A stretch of DNA of 64,000 nt from CAYSUS01 sp964434165 (GTDB lineage Bacteria > Planctomycetota > Planctomycetia > Pirellulales > Thermoguttaceae), in NCBI GenBank assembly GCA_964434165.1, contig CAYSUS010000019.1, positions 1-64,000 of the forward strand, written 5' to 3'. The translations under genes and the position numbers were made by a program. Positions within the stretch are counted from its first letter, which is position 1; each line of letters starts with the position of its first letter. The notes below the pieces were generated by a model that was not told the DNA's origin, made no database searches, and saw only the letters and a program-made list of their open reading frames with translations. Shown piece after piece: positions 13,589 to 21,979 of the stretch.

Positions 13589-14785
13589 ATGGGTGCGACG
13601 TCAATGCACGTGCTGGTGGTCGAGGACAACGACGGCCACGTCGCCCTCATCCAGCAGGCGTTCCGCCGCCGCCAGGTCCCCATCCGGTTGTCGGTGGCCG
13701 GCACGCTGGCCGAAGGACACGAGGCCCTGGCCACCGCCGCGCCCGATCTGGTGCTGGCCGATCTGCGTTTGCCGGACGGGCTGGGCACCGAGCTTCTGCC
13801 CGACGGCGACACGCCGTGCCGCTTTCCGCTGGTGATCATGACCGGCCAGGGCGACGAGCATGCGGCCGTGGCGGCGATGAAGTCCGGGGCCCTGGACTAC
13901 GTGGTCAAGTCGGCGGCCACGCTTCAGGACATGCCGCACATCGTCTCCCAGGCGATGCGCCAGTGGGAAAGCCTCGTCGCGCGCCGCCGCGCCGAGGAAG
14001 AACTCCGCAAGGCCCACGACGAGCTGGAGCGCCGCGTCGAGCAGCGGACCGCCGAGCTGGCCGAGGCCAACGAACACCTCCGCCGCGAGGTCGAGGAGCG
14101 CCGCCGCGCCGAGGAGGCCGTGCGCCGCGAGCAGCGCTCCCTGCTGCGTCTGTTGGAGCTGCACGAGCGGGACCGCAAGCTGATCGCGTTCGAAATCCAC
14201 GACGGCTTCGCCCAGCATCTCACGGCCGCGCACTTCCTGCTCGACGCGGTATGCTCGATGGACGACGCCAACGCTCCCAAGGCCCGGGGGAACCTTCGAA
14301 TGGCGCTGGGCTGGCTCAAGAAGGCCCTGACCGAGGCCCGCCGCCTGATCGGGGGATTGCGCCCGCCCGTATTGGACGACGCCGGGATCGTGGCCTCGAT
14401 CGACTACCTGATCTCGGAGCTGGATCAGGAGGGCACGATCCAGAGCGAGTTCGTTCACGACCCGGTGATCGAGCGCATGGCCCCGCCGCTGGAATCGGCC
14501 GTGTTCCGCATCGTCCAGGAGTGCCTGACCAACGTCCGCCGCTACAGCCAAAGCCCCAAGGTCCGCGTCGAGCTCGGGCAGTCGCGCGACCGCGTGCGCG
14601 TCGAGGTGCGCGACTGGGGCGTGGGCTTCGACCCGGCCCAGGTGAAGGGAGGGCGGTTCGGCCTGGAGGGCATCCGCGAGCGGGCCCGCTTGTTCGGCGG
14701 CCGCAGCGAGATCGATTCCGGGCCGGGCCGCGGCACCCGGATCCTCGTCGAACTGCCCCTCGCCGAGCCTTCCAACGGCGAGTAG
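13589..14785 (+). CDS. REC-HisKA_3 histidine kinase (NarX/DegS class) without output domain
   Basis: The protein is 398 residues. The receiver (about 5-125) has VVEDND, Asp58 in LVLADLRLPDG, a MTGQG segment and VVKS. A long Arg/Glu-rich coiled coil (about 135-195) leads to HisKA_3, where His204 in FEIHDGFAQHL is the likely phosphoacceptor. The ATPase domain has ECLTNVRRY, DWGVGFD and GLEGIRERA. This kinase class normally pairs with LuxR/NarL-type regulators, yet none is in the window. The ATG at 13589 is chosen because GGGAGG lies about 6 bases upstream; a longer frame from 13502 reads into the previous gene. It closes the signalling cluster. Confidence 0.9.
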   Translation: MGATSMHVLVVEDNDGHVALIQQAFRRRQVPIRLSVAGTLAEGHEALATAAPDLVLADLRLPDGLGTELLPDGDTPCRFPLVIMTGQGDEHAAVAAMKSGALDYVVKSAATLQDMPHIVSQAMRQWESLVARRRAEEELRKAHDELERRVEQRTAELAEANEHLRREVEERRRAEEAVRREQRSLLRLLELHERDRKLIAFEIHDGFAQHLTAAHFLLDAVCSMDDANAPKARGNLRMALGWLKKALTEARRLIGGLRPPVLDDAGIVASIDYLISELDQEGTIQSEFVHDPVIERMAPPLESAVFRIVQECLTNVRRYSQSPKVRVELGQSRDRVRVEVRDWGVGFDPAQVKGGRFGLEGIRERARLFGGRSEIDSGPGRGTRILVELPLAEPSNGE

Positions 14786-14795
14786 CCCGGCCGGG

Positions 14796-14838
14796 CCCGC
14801 GCGCGGTCTCCCAACCGCCGACCGGTGCGCGCGGGTTT
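14796..14838. terminator. Inverted repeat between convergent operons, possible bidirectional terminator
   Basis: CCCGCGCGC at 14796-14804 is exactly complementary to GCGCGCGGG at 14827-14835, with a 22-base loop and TTT directly after. It lies between the end of the signalling cluster and the end of glcF. The short T-tract makes intrinsic termination uncertain. Confidence 0.5.
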
Positions 14839-14888
14839 CGACCCGTCCCGCGCCGCCACCGGAGACACCCCCGGGGCGTGCCACGCCG

Positions 14889-16238
14889 TCACGGCAGCGA
14901 GGGCCGCTCCTCACGGTAGCTCAAGTCGAGCAGCGTCATCGGGTGCATCACCGCAACGGGCTTGCGGTGCTGGCGGACCTCGCGCTGGATCTGCAGCAGG
15001 CATCCGGCGTTCGAGGCCAGCACGATCTGCGCCCCGGTGGCGAGGATGTTCTCCAGCTTGCGGTCGCCCAGCCGGCCGGCCATCTCCGGCTGGTTCAGGT
15101 TGTAGGTCCCTGCCGAGCCGCAGCAGATCTCGCTTTCCGGCAGGTCCTTCACTACCAGGCCCGGGATTCTGGCCAACAGGCGCCGGGGCGGCTCGATCAC
15201 CTTCTGAGCGTGGGCCAGGTGGCAGGCGTCGTGGTACGCGGCCACGGCCTCGATCCGGCCGGTCGGCGGGATCAGCCCCAGCGCGTCGAGCAGCTCGTTC
15301 ACGTCGCGGACCTTGGCGGCGAAGCGGCGCCGGGCGTCCTGGTTCTCGTCCGCCCAGTGCAGGCCGTACTCCTTCATCATCGCCCCGCACCCGGCATGGT
15401 TGACCACCACGGCGTCGATCTCGTCGAGCTCAAAAGCGGCCACGTTGGCGTCGGCCATCGCCCTGGCCCCGTCGCTCGAGCCGGCGTGGTAGTGGATCGC
15501 GCCGCAGCAGCCCTGGCCTCCGGGCACGATCACGTCGCATCCGTTCTGCTGAAGCACGCGGACCGTGGCCCAGTGCACGTCGCGGAACATGGCGTCGGCC
15601 ACGCAGCCCACGAAGAACGCCACCCGGGCGCGGCGGCGTCCGATGGCGGGCAGGAAGCTCGGCAGCGGCCGTCCCTGCTTGACCGGCGGGTTGACCAGCG
15701 TGGCCATCTGACCCAGGCGCCCGGGGATGAGCCGAAAGAGGCCCAGCCGCTCGATGAGGCCGTATAGCCCCAGCGTCTGAAGCACGCGCACCGGGACCAT
15801 CGCCAGGCGGACGCGGTCGGGGTGGGGAAAAAGCCGGAACAGGATCAGCTCGCGGAACCAGTCGTAACGCCTGGTCAGACGGGTCCGGTGCTCGTGCTCC
15901 TCGACGGCCAGGCGAAACGGCTCGATCAGACGCCCGTACTGCACGCCCGACGGGCAGGCGGTCTCGCACGCCCGACAGTCGAGGCACATGTGCAGGTGGC
16001 GCGCGACGCGGTCGTCCGGCTCCAGGCGACCGTCGGCCACCAGGCGCATCAGGTAGATGCGTCCCCGCGGGCTGTCGTTCTCGTCGCCGAGCTCGGTGTA
16101 CGTGGGGCAGGCCGAGGTGCACAAGCCGCAGTGGACGCAGTCGAGGAACAGGCCGTACTCGACGCGCTCGGCCGGGTTGAAGCGGCCGTTCGGCGCGGCG
16201 CCGGGCGTGGTCGCGCTTTCCGGGACCTGGCGATTCAT
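14889..16238 (-). CDS. glcF: Glycolate oxidase iron-sulfur subunit
   Basis: The protein is 449 residues. Two 4Fe-4S ferredoxin motifs are present: CVHCGLCTSACPTY near residue 35 and CLDCRACETACPSGV near residue 85. Two CCG-type cysteine-rich domains follow, with GCVADAMF...GGQGCCGAIHYHAG and SEICCGSAGTYNL. This is the GlcF/LutA-type electron-transfer subunit, which passes electrons from the FAD subunits towards quinone at the membrane. The ATG at 16238 overlaps the glcE stop in ATGA. A longer reading to 16340 would run into glcE and is rejected. The gene is third in the order glcD-glcE-glcF. Confidence 0.95.
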   Translation of the reverse strand: MNRQVPESATTPGAAPNGRFNPAERVEYGLFLDCVHCGLCTSACPTYTELGDENDSPRGRIYLMRLVADGRLEPDDRVARHLHMCLDCRACETACPSGVQYGRLIEPFRLAVEEHEHRTRLTRRYDWFRELILFRLFPHPDRVRLAMVPVRVLQTLGLYGLIERLGLFRLIPGRLGQMATLVNPPVKQGRPLPSFLPAIGRRRARVAFFVGCVADAMFRDVHWATVRVLQQNGCDVIVPGGQGCCGAIHYHAGSSDGARAMADANVAAFELDEIDAVVVNHAGCGAMMKEYGLHWADENQDARRRFAAKVRDVNELLDALGLIPPTGRIEAVAAYHDACHLAHAQKVIEPPRRLLARIPGLVVKDLPESEICCGSAGTYNLNQPEMAGRLGDRKLENILATGAQIVLASNAGCLLQIQREVRQHRKPVAVMHPMTLLDLSYREERPSLP

Positions 16239-17611
16239 GCGTCCTCGTACACGAAGCGGCCTGGGTTGAGGATTCCGTCCGGGTCGAAACGACTCTTGAT
16301 GGCCTGCATCCCGGCCAGGCCGCTCGGCGCCGGCCCCCACACGGCCGGCCGATCCAGCGCGGCCTCCGGCGGCGCGTCAACCACCACCGCATGACCGCCG
16401 AGCGAGGCCGCGGCCGGGCGCACGCGGTCCACCACGACTGCCCGGGCCTCGGACGGCGCCGCGGCAAGCCGCGCGACCACTACACCACTGCCTGCATGCG
16501 CGAGGAGGGATACGTCGGGGTCGGCTTCGCGCAGGCGATGGCACAACTCGGCCACATCGTCGGGCAGCACGCTTGCGCGAATGACCACGGAAGGGGATCG
16601 GCACGCTTCGTGCGAAGCAGCCTCCGGGCCGCGCGGCGGCAAGTCGAGCCTGTCTGCCTCTACGAATTCGCCGTCTGCCTTCTGCGATGCCGCCGGGAAC
16701 TCCGTCAAGCGGCTCCAAAGCCCGGCAGCCTGGTCCGCATCGAGTGCCCTCGCCCGAGCGACGCGTGTCTCACCCCACTCCTTCAGGAGCTTCTCGACCT
16801 GCCACGCCACCTCGGCCCTGGTGCCCTCGAAGCCCACCGCAATCGTCGAGGCGGCAGGTGCGTCTCGCGGGCCAAGGGCTTCGTCGTCCTGCCACGCCGG
16901 ACCGAACAGCAGTTCCACGGCCGCCGGCAGGGTCCTGCTCCGGCTTGTCGCGGCAAGCAGTTCCTCGGCCTTCGCGAAGTCCGGAACCTCGCCGACCACG
17001 AAGGCCGTGGTCTCGGCACCGGGCTTGACCATCAACGTCACCTGCGTGAGCACCGCGAGCGTACCCAGCGACCCGGTCAGCAGCCGGCAGAGGTCGTATC
17101 CGGCCGCGTTCTTGACCACGCGTCCCCCGGCCGCGAACAGGTTGCCGCATCCGTCAACCGCCGAAAGGCCGATCACGTAGTCGCGGAGCGTGCCCCAGGT
17201 GTACCGCCGCGGGCCGCTCGCGCCGCAGGCCACGGCGCCGCCGATCGTGGCCCGGTCGGCCTGCGGGATGTCCACGGGAAGACGCTGTCCGTGCTCGGCG
17301 AGCTGCCGCGCCAAGGCGGCGACCGTCATGCCGGCCTCGACGGTGATCGTCAGGTCGCGGTGCGGATGGTCGATCACCCGCGCCAACCCCGACAGCGAAA
17401 GCCCCAACCCCTCCCGCGTGGGCATCGCGCCAAAGCCGAAACCCGTTCCCCCGCCCAGCGGATACACGGCCGACTGCGAAGCCCGAGCCGCGCGCACCGC
17501 TTCCGCCGCCGCGTCGGCGCTGGCCGGCGTGACGATCTCGCGAATCGGCAGCAACTGCGTTGCGATACTCAAGGTTTCTGGCTCGCAGGGGACGCTTCGA
17601 CGGCCGGTCAC
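16235..17611 (-). CDS. glcE: Glycolate oxidase FAD-binding subunit
   Basis: The protein is 458 residues, longer than the roughly 350 of E. coli GlcE. The FAD-binding (PCMH) fold shows YPLGGGTGFGFG, IDHPHRDLTITVEAGMTV, LPVDIPQADRATIGG and GRVVKNAAGYDLCRLLTGSLGTL. The C-terminal half contains a variable insert rich in charged residues. The start is a GTG at 17611 that overlaps the glcD stop as GTGA. No ATG or better site exists, and anything longer would overlap glcD heavily. It works with GlcD and GlcF to oxidise glycolate to glyoxylate. Confidence 0.9.
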   Translation of the reverse strand: MTGRRSVPCEPETLSIATQLLPIREIVTPASADAAAEAVRAARASQSAVYPLGGGTGFGFGAMPTREGLGLSLSGLARVIDHPHRDLTITVEAGMTVAALARQLAEHGQRLPVDIPQADRATIGGAVACGASGPRRYTWGTLRDYVIGLSAVDGCGNLFAAGGRVVKNAAGYDLCRLLTGSLGTLAVLTQVTLMVKPGAETTAFVVGEVPDFAKAEELLAATSRSRTLPAAVELLFGPAWQDDEALGPRDAPAASTIAVGFEGTRAEVAWQVEKLLKEWGETRVARARALDADQAAGLWSRLTEFPAASQKADGEFVEADRLDLPPRGPEAASHEACRSPSVVIRASVLPDDVAELCHRLREADPDVSLLAHAGSGVVVARLAAAPSEARAVVVDRVRPAAASLGGHAVVVDAPPEAALDRPAVWGPAPSGLAGMQAIKSRFDPDGILNPGRFVYEDA

Positions 17612-19047
17612 GGCGCCCCGCCGCAGACCGGGGCGGCGATCTCCACGGCCGGCCCGTCGCTCGCCGGGAGCAGCTTGCCGGGCGAGAGCCGCAGCGTGGG
17701 GTTGAACGACTCGCGGACTCGATTCATCGCCTCCAGATCGGCCGGGCCGAACAGCCGCTCCATCAGCGCGATCTTCTCCACGCCGATCCCGTGCTCGGCC
17801 GTCACGCTGCCGCCGCAGTCGATGCACTCCTGGAGCAGCGCGCGGCTGGCGGCCAGCACGCGGCCGACCTGGTCCTTGTCGCGCTCGTCGAACAGGAGGA
17901 TCGGATGGACGTTGCCGTCGCCGGCGTGGGCCACGTTGACGATCCGCACGCCGTGCTCGGCGCCGATCTCGGCCACCCGGCGGAGCACGCGCGGGAGCTG
18001 CGTGCGCGGCACCACGCCGTCCTGGATGCAGTAGCTGGGACTGAGCCGGCCGACCGCGCCCACCGCCAGCTTGCGGCACTTCCACAGCCTGGCACGCTCG
18101 TCGGCCGTGTCGGCTTGGAGGATCTCCCGGGCGTTCCACTTGCGGCAGAGCGCGGAGATCCGCTCTTGCTGCTCATCCAGTCCGGCACGCAAGCCGTCCA
18201 CTTCGATCACGGCGATCGCCCCGGCGTCGAGCGGGAAGCCGAACTGAAAGGCCTCCTCCACCGCGCCCACGATGCCCTGGTCCATCAGCTCCATGGCCGC
18301 GGGGATGATCCCCTCGCCGATGATGTCGCTGATCGCGCCCGTGGCGTCCTCGACGGTCTCGAAGATCACGCGCAGCGTGCGGTAGTCGTGCGGGTTGGGC
18401 GTGAGCCGGACCCAGACCCGCGTGACGATGGCCAGCGTTCCTTCGCTACCGACCAGCACGCCCAAGAGGTCCAGCCCCGACGGATCGGCCAGCGGACCGA
18501 CCTGGATCACAGAGCCGTCGCCCAGGACGGCCTCCAGCCCGATCACGTGGTTGCCGGTGACGCCGTATTTGAGCGTGTGCGGGCCTCCCGCGTTGGTGGC
18601 CACGTTGCCGCCGATCGTGCTGGCCTGCTGGCTGGAGGGATCGGGGGCGAAATGATAGCCCGAGCCGGCCAAGGCCTGTCCGAGCTGGATGTTCAGCACG
18701 CCGGCCTCGACCACGGCGAACCGATTGCGGAGATCGACCCGGTCGATCTTGCGCATCCGCGTGAGCAGGACGACGACCCCGCCGCCGATCGGGAGGCAGC
18801 CGCCGGCCAGACTCGTGCCGGCCCCGCGCGGCACGGCCGGCACGCCGTACTTGTTGCACAGCTTGACCACGCCGGCCACTTGTTCGGTGGCCTGCGGGAA
18901 CACGGCGGCGTCGGGCGGGTTCTTCTCGATCGTGTAGCCGTCGCACTCGTACACGAGCAGCTCAGCCGGCGCGGTGAGCACGTTCCGCTTGCCCAGGAGC
19001 CGACGGAGCTCGCGGATCAGCGACGAGACAGCAGCGGATCGGGTCAT
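17608..19047 (-). CDS. glcD: Glycolate oxidase subunit GlcD (FAD-linked)
   Basis: The protein is 479 residues, close to the family norm. The FAD-binding domain has VPRGAGTSLAGGCLP, DPSSQQASTIGGNVATNAGG and GVLVGSEGTLAIVT. The C-terminal oxidase domain has AHAGDGNVHPILL and the end motif GGSVTAEHGIGVEK. This subunit carries the substrate site for glycolate or D-lactate-type 2-hydroxyacids. The ATG at 19047 is preferred over a GTG at 19092, since a perfect TATAAT on this strand at 19098-19103 would start transcription close to or within the longer version. It is first in a tightly coupled three-gene operon. Confidence 0.93.
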   Translation of the reverse strand: MTRSAAVSSLIRELRRLLGKRNVLTAPAELLVYECDGYTIEKNPPDAAVFPQATEQVAGVVKLCNKYGVPAVPRGAGTSLAGGCLPIGGGVVVLLTRMRKIDRVDLRNRFAVVEAGVLNIQLGQALAGSGYHFAPDPSSQQASTIGGNVATNAGGPHTLKYGVTGNHVIGLEAVLGDGSVIQVGPLADPSGLDLLGVLVGSEGTLAIVTRVWVRLTPNPHDYRTLRVIFETVEDATGAISDIIGEGIIPAAMELMDQGIVGAVEEAFQFGFPLDAGAIAVIEVDGLRAGLDEQQERISALCRKWNAREILQADTADERARLWKCRKLAVGAVGRLSPSYCIQDGVVPRTQLPRVLRRVAEIGAEHGVRIVNVAHAGDGNVHPILLFDERDKDQVGRVLAASRALLQECIDCGGSVTAEHGIGVEKIALMERLFGPADLEAMNRVRESFNPTLRLSPGKLLPASDGPAVEIAAPVCGGAP

Positions 19048-19097
19048 GGCGAGGAGCCCGCGCGGGGGACGGGACGAGGCGGGAGCGGTCACCGACG

Positions 19098-19103
19098 ATT
19101 ATA
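19098..19103 (-). promoter_or_regulatory. Possible -10 box for glcDEF
   Basis: A perfect TATAAT lies on the minus strand about 50 bases before the glcD ATG. The -35 position is poor (about 3 of 6 matches at 17 bp), so the call rests on the -10 box alone. Confidence 0.4.
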
Positions 19104-19158
19104 AGGTCGCCCGCGACGCCTCGCGAGACGCCGCGAGCCGACGCGATGTCGGGGGACG

Positions 19159-19467
19159 CTACTTCTTCAGCGGCCTGCCGACCTTCTCCTCCACGCTGGC
19201 CACTTTGGCCTCCAGGCGTCCCCGCCGGCCCTTGCGATAGTCGAACTTGATCGAGCACTCGATGCGGTCGCAGTCCGCCGCCATGGCCTCGTAGCACTGG
19301 CGCACCACGTCCAGGCACGCGTCCAGGGGCCCTTCGAGCGTGGTGCCCATCGCGTGCAAGCGGTAATCCAGACCGCTCTGGTCGATGATGGCCAGACTGC
19401 GGGCGACGTAGGGGCTGAGACTAACACCCCGATCGAGGGGAAACATGCTGAACTCCAGTAGTACCAT
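19159..19467 (-). CDS. MTH1187/UPF0045-family thiamine-binding-like protein
   Basis: The protein is 102 residues and matches the small MTH1187/YqgV family: MVLLEFSMFPLD at the start, LDYRLHAMGTTLEGP in the middle, and a C-terminal strand ending in FDYRKGR. Members form ferredoxin-like oligomers, and some bind thiamine or its pyrimidine part. The ATG at 19467 is supported by GCAGGTGA upstream; a longer frame to 19737 crosses the next gene's promoter region and is rejected. It is not tightly linked to glcD (111-base gap). Confidence 0.85.
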   Translation of the reverse strand: MVLLEFSMFPLDRGVSLSPYVARSLAIIDQSGLDYRLHAMGTTLEGPLDACLDVVRQCYEAMAADCDRIECSIKFDYRKGRRGRLEAKVASVEEKVGRPLKK

Positions 19468-19662
19468 GAGGTCACCTGCGGCAAGGCGTGCGGTTTGCAT
19501 CATTCGGGGGGAGCCACCCGCCCCTGACATTGTAGGGCGGTCGTCCGTCCAGTCGAGAACCGCGGCGAAACTCCCTTCTCGGAACGCCCCGTTCCAGGCA
19601 GGGAGCACCCTGAAGAGGAAGGACTCCCGCTTCCGTTCGACGAGATCGGACCTCAACTCCCT

Positions 19663-19691
19663 TTGCCTCATTGGCCAAACCACGCTACACT
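19663..19691 (+). promoter_or_regulatory. Sigma70-like promoter for the DUF1207 gene
   Basis: TTGCCT (19663-19668) and TACACT (19686-19691) are separated by exactly 17 bp; each matches the consensus at 4 of 6 positions. The DUF1207 ATG is 93 bases downstream of the -10. Confidence 0.5.
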
Positions 19692-19718
19692 CCGCAGCCC
19701 GGCTGCGTGCCGCGAAGC

Positions 19719-19733
19719 AGACTTCGGAAGTCT
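19719..19733. repeat. Small palindrome AGACTTCGGAAGTCT
   Basis: A 6-bp perfect stem with a CGG loop lies in the leader before the DUF1207 gene. A related, imperfect version recurs after that gene at 20987-21001. Confidence 0.7.
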
Positions 19734-19783
19734 TCACCCTGGTTCTTCTCTCACATCTTCCCGCTTCACAAGTGCTCGGCGAA

Positions 19784-20944
19784 ATGCACGGAATTGGAAT
19801 CCGGCACGTGGCGGTTCTGCTCGGGACGTGTCTGGCGATCGCGCTGCCGGACTCCCGGACGGCGGCCCGTTCGCTGGAGCTCGATCAACCGCAGGCCGGC
19901 CAGTCCGAGCCGTGGCGTCCGGCACAGCCCGCCCCAACTCGATCTGTCGATCCGCGCCTTTCGCTCGACCGCCAAACGGCCGCCCGGCTGGCGGAAGCCG
20001 AACCCTCTGCGAGCCGGCTCGCCCCGCCCGAGGCGCCGCTTTTCGACGGTCCGACGTTGGTACCCTCCACGGCCCAGTCGCCTCCTCCGGCGATCGAGCT
20101 TTCCCCGCTGGGACCGCCCGCCTGCTCGCCCCTGCGGGAGGCCCGCGACCACGACGCGTTCGCACCCTGGGGCTGGCAGTTCTTTCCCAAGGGGCTCCTC
20201 TACCCGGCCTATCTAGCCGGGATGCGCGAGACGCGGTTCGGCATCCAGATCTTCAACGAGCGCGACCAGGGCTGGTACTTCGACGCCACGCTCGGCGCAC
20301 GGATCGGCTTCCTCCGCTACGGCAACGATTCGCCGGTCTGGCCCGAGGGGTGGCAGCTCGACGTCGAGGCGTCGGCCATCCCGCGCATGACCCTCGACGA
20401 GTTCCGCGACATGATCGCCACGGACTTCCGCTACGGGTTCCCCATCACCTACCGCCGGGGACGCGTCGAGTGGAAGTTCGGCTTCTACCATCTCAGTTCG
20501 CACCTCGGCGACGAGTACATCATCTCGGGCAGACCGTTGCACAGTCAGAACAAGCGGTTCGATCGGATCAACTACCTCCGCGACGTGCTCGTGGCCGGCG
20601 TGGGCGTGCGTCCCACCGACTCGACGCGCCTGTACGCCGAGGCCGGGTGGGCCTTCAACAACGACGACGGCAGCGAGCCGTGGGAGCTGCAATTCGGGGC
20701 CGAGTATAGCCCCTACCTGCCCCAGGGTCCGCCAGGGTCGCCCTTCTTGGCCGTCAACGCGCATCTGCGCGAGGAGGTCGATTTCGGCGGCGGCCTCTCC
20801 GCGCAGCTTGGATGGCAGCGGCGCCTGGCCTACGGCCGGCTGTTCCGCACGGGCTTCCACTACTTCAACGGCCCGAGCGAGCAGTACCAGTTCTTCCGCG
20901 AGCACGAAGAGCATTTCGGGTTCGGAATCTGGTACGATTTCTGA
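19784..20944 (+). CDS. DUF1207 outer-membrane beta-barrel-like protein
   Basis: The protein is 386 residues. The N-terminus has a hydrophobic signal (HVAVLLGTCLAIALP) followed by a Pro/Ala-rich spacer of about 90 residues. From about residue 120 the DUF1207 region begins: WQFFPKGLLYPAYLAG, RFGIQIFNERDQGWYFDATLGARIGFLRYG, then alternating amphipathic strands ending in an aromatic residue (FGFGIWYDF). This is typical of an outer-membrane barrel seen in Planctomycetota; its function is unknown. The ATG at 19784 has only a weak ribosome-binding site, but upstream sequence holds a promoter, so longer versions are unlikely. Confidence 0.82.
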   Translation: MHGIGIRHVAVLLGTCLAIALPDSRTAARSLELDQPQAGQSEPWRPAQPAPTRSVDPRLSLDRQTAARLAEAEPSASRLAPPEAPLFDGPTLVPSTAQSPPPAIELSPLGPPACSPLREARDHDAFAPWGWQFFPKGLLYPAYLAGMRETRFGIQIFNERDQGWYFDATLGARIGFLRYGNDSPVWPEGWQLDVEASAIPRMTLDEFRDMIATDFRYGFPITYRRGRVEWKFGFYHLSSHLGDEYIISGRPLHSQNKRFDRINYLRDVLVAGVGVRPTDSTRLYAEAGWAFNNDDGSEPWELQFGAEYSPYLPQGPPGSPFLAVNAHLREEVDFGGGLSAQLGWQRRLAYGRLFRTGFHYFNGPSEQYQFFREHEEHFGFGIWYDF

Positions 20945-20970
20945 GGCGTCTGGCCGTCGATCGCTCGCCC

Positions 20971-21020
20971 AGACTTCATTATCCCCAGACTTCCGAGGTC
21001 TTGAAGACTTCGGCAGTCGG
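20971..21020. repeat. AGACTTC-type palindrome cluster
   Basis: AGACTTC recurs at 20971 and 20987, the second as AGACTTCCGAGGTCT, and GAAGACTTCGGCAGTC follows near 21003. The set resembles the palindrome at 19719-19733 and fills most of the 99-base gap before the methyltransferase gene. Confidence 0.6.
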
Positions 21021-21043
21021 AGCTCGGCCGGGACGGGTGGCCC

Positions 21044-21712
21044 TTGAGACAGCTCCTCTCCGAGTACCGGCTCTTCCTCCGCGAGTTTCTCTGCACCTAC
21101 CGCACGACGGGGGCCGTGCTGCCCAGCGGGCGGCTGCTCGGCCGGGCCCTTGCCCGCTACGTGGGCCAAGGCAACCGCCCCCAGACGATCCTCGAAGTCG
21201 GGCCCGGCACCGGGGCCGTCACGCGGCAAATCCTCGCGCGCATGGGACCGGAGGACCGCCTCGACCTGGTCGAACTCAACGCGCGGTTCGTGCGCCGTCT
21301 TCGCGAGCTGCTCGCGGCCGATCCGGCTTTCCTCCCCGCCGCCGAGCGCGTGCGCGTGCTGCACACTCCCGTCGAGGACCTGCCCCGCGACGTGCGCTAC
21401 GATGTGATCGTCGCCGGGCTGCCGCTGAACAACTTCGAGGTCGCCGAAGTCGAGGGGATCATCGACCTGCTGCGCAGTCTGCTCAGCCCGCGCGGAACCC
21501 TCTCGTTCTTCGAGTACATCGCCATCCGGCGCCTCAAGGCCGTGGTGAGCACCCGAAAAGGGCGCGACCGCTTGCGGGGCATCGATCGCGTGCTGCGCGA
21601 GCTGCTCGATCGCGCCGAGATCCGCCGCGACTGGATCTTGCCCAACGTTCCCCCGGCCTGGGTCCATCACGTACGCTCCGAAGCGCCCGCACACCTCCCC
21701 CAGATGGTGTAG
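21044..21712 (+). CDS. Class I SAM methyltransferase (phospholipid N-methyltransferase / KsgA-like fold)
   Basis: The protein is 222 residues from a TTG at 21044. That start is chosen because the N-terminal segment FLREFLCTYRTTGAVLPSGRLLGRAL is conserved in this family and no later start keeps it. SAM motif I is ILEVGPGTGAVT, and DLVELNARFVRRL follows as motif II. YDVIVAGLPLNNF occupies the NPPY-like position but lacks the N-P-P-[YF] of rRNA adenine methylases. That points to phosphatidylethanolamine N-methyltransferase-type enzymes rather than KsgA; the exact substrate is an inference. It lies between an outer-membrane protein gene and a periplasmic protease gene. Confidence 0.75.
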   Translation: MRQLLSEYRLFLREFLCTYRTTGAVLPSGRLLGRALARYVGQGNRPQTILEVGPGTGAVTRQILARMGPEDRLDLVELNARFVRRLRELLAADPAFLPAAERVRVLHTPVEDLPRDVRYDVIVAGLPLNNFEVAEVEGIIDLLRSLLSPRGTLSFFEYIAIRRLKAVVSTRKGRDRLRGIDRVLRELLDRAEIRRDWILPNVPPAWVHHVRSEAPAHLPQMV

Positions 21713-21723
21713 CCGAGGTTCTC

Positions 21724-21752
21724 TTGCCCTATCTCCCTTGCTTCACTATACT
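21724..21752 (+). promoter_or_regulatory. Sigma70-like promoter for the S41 protease gene
   Basis: TTGCCC (21724-21729), a 17-bp spacer and TATACT (21747-21752, 5 of 6 matches) stand just after the methyltransferase stop. The protease ATG is 228 bases downstream of the -10, giving a long leader. Confidence 0.6.
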
Positions 21753-21979
21753 TGGAGAGTTCGGGTAAGCGAGAAGCCCTCCCTGGATCGCGAACGGAAC
21801 AGAGGCCGGCGCGGCAATCGTTCGACTTATCCCGACTTTTCGCAACGCCATCACGGCGATCGGCCCGATCCGGGAGCGGCGACTCGCACCAGCGCGCCAC
21901 GCGGCCGGGTGATACGGAATTCCGGCGACCGGCGCCGCCCGCCTCCGCTTCGGAAGCGCTTTCGCAAGGAGTACGCCCC

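Larger units (their letters stand above)
19468..19783. other. Divergent intergenic region with promoter and small palindrome
   Basis: This gap lies between the MTH1187-family gene (minus) and the DUF1207 gene (plus). It holds the plus-strand promoter at 19663-19691 and the palindrome AGACTT-CGG-AAGTCT at 19719-19733. Nothing else was recognised. Confidence 0.5.

Noticed and set aside
14889..16340. Longer glcF start at 16340
   Set aside because: It would overlap glcE deeply, and the extra N-terminal residues are not typical; ATG 16238 overlaps the glcE stop exactly as ATGA.
16235..18139. 634-residue glcE reading into glcD
   Set aside because: The extra 176 residues are an out-of-frame reading of glcD with no FAD-domain similarity.
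21044..21712. KsgA (16S rRNA adenine dimethyltransferase) call
   Set aside because: The fold fits, but the catalytic N-P-P-[YF] motif is replaced by A-G-L-P-L-N, and the N-terminus matches phospholipid methyltransferases better.
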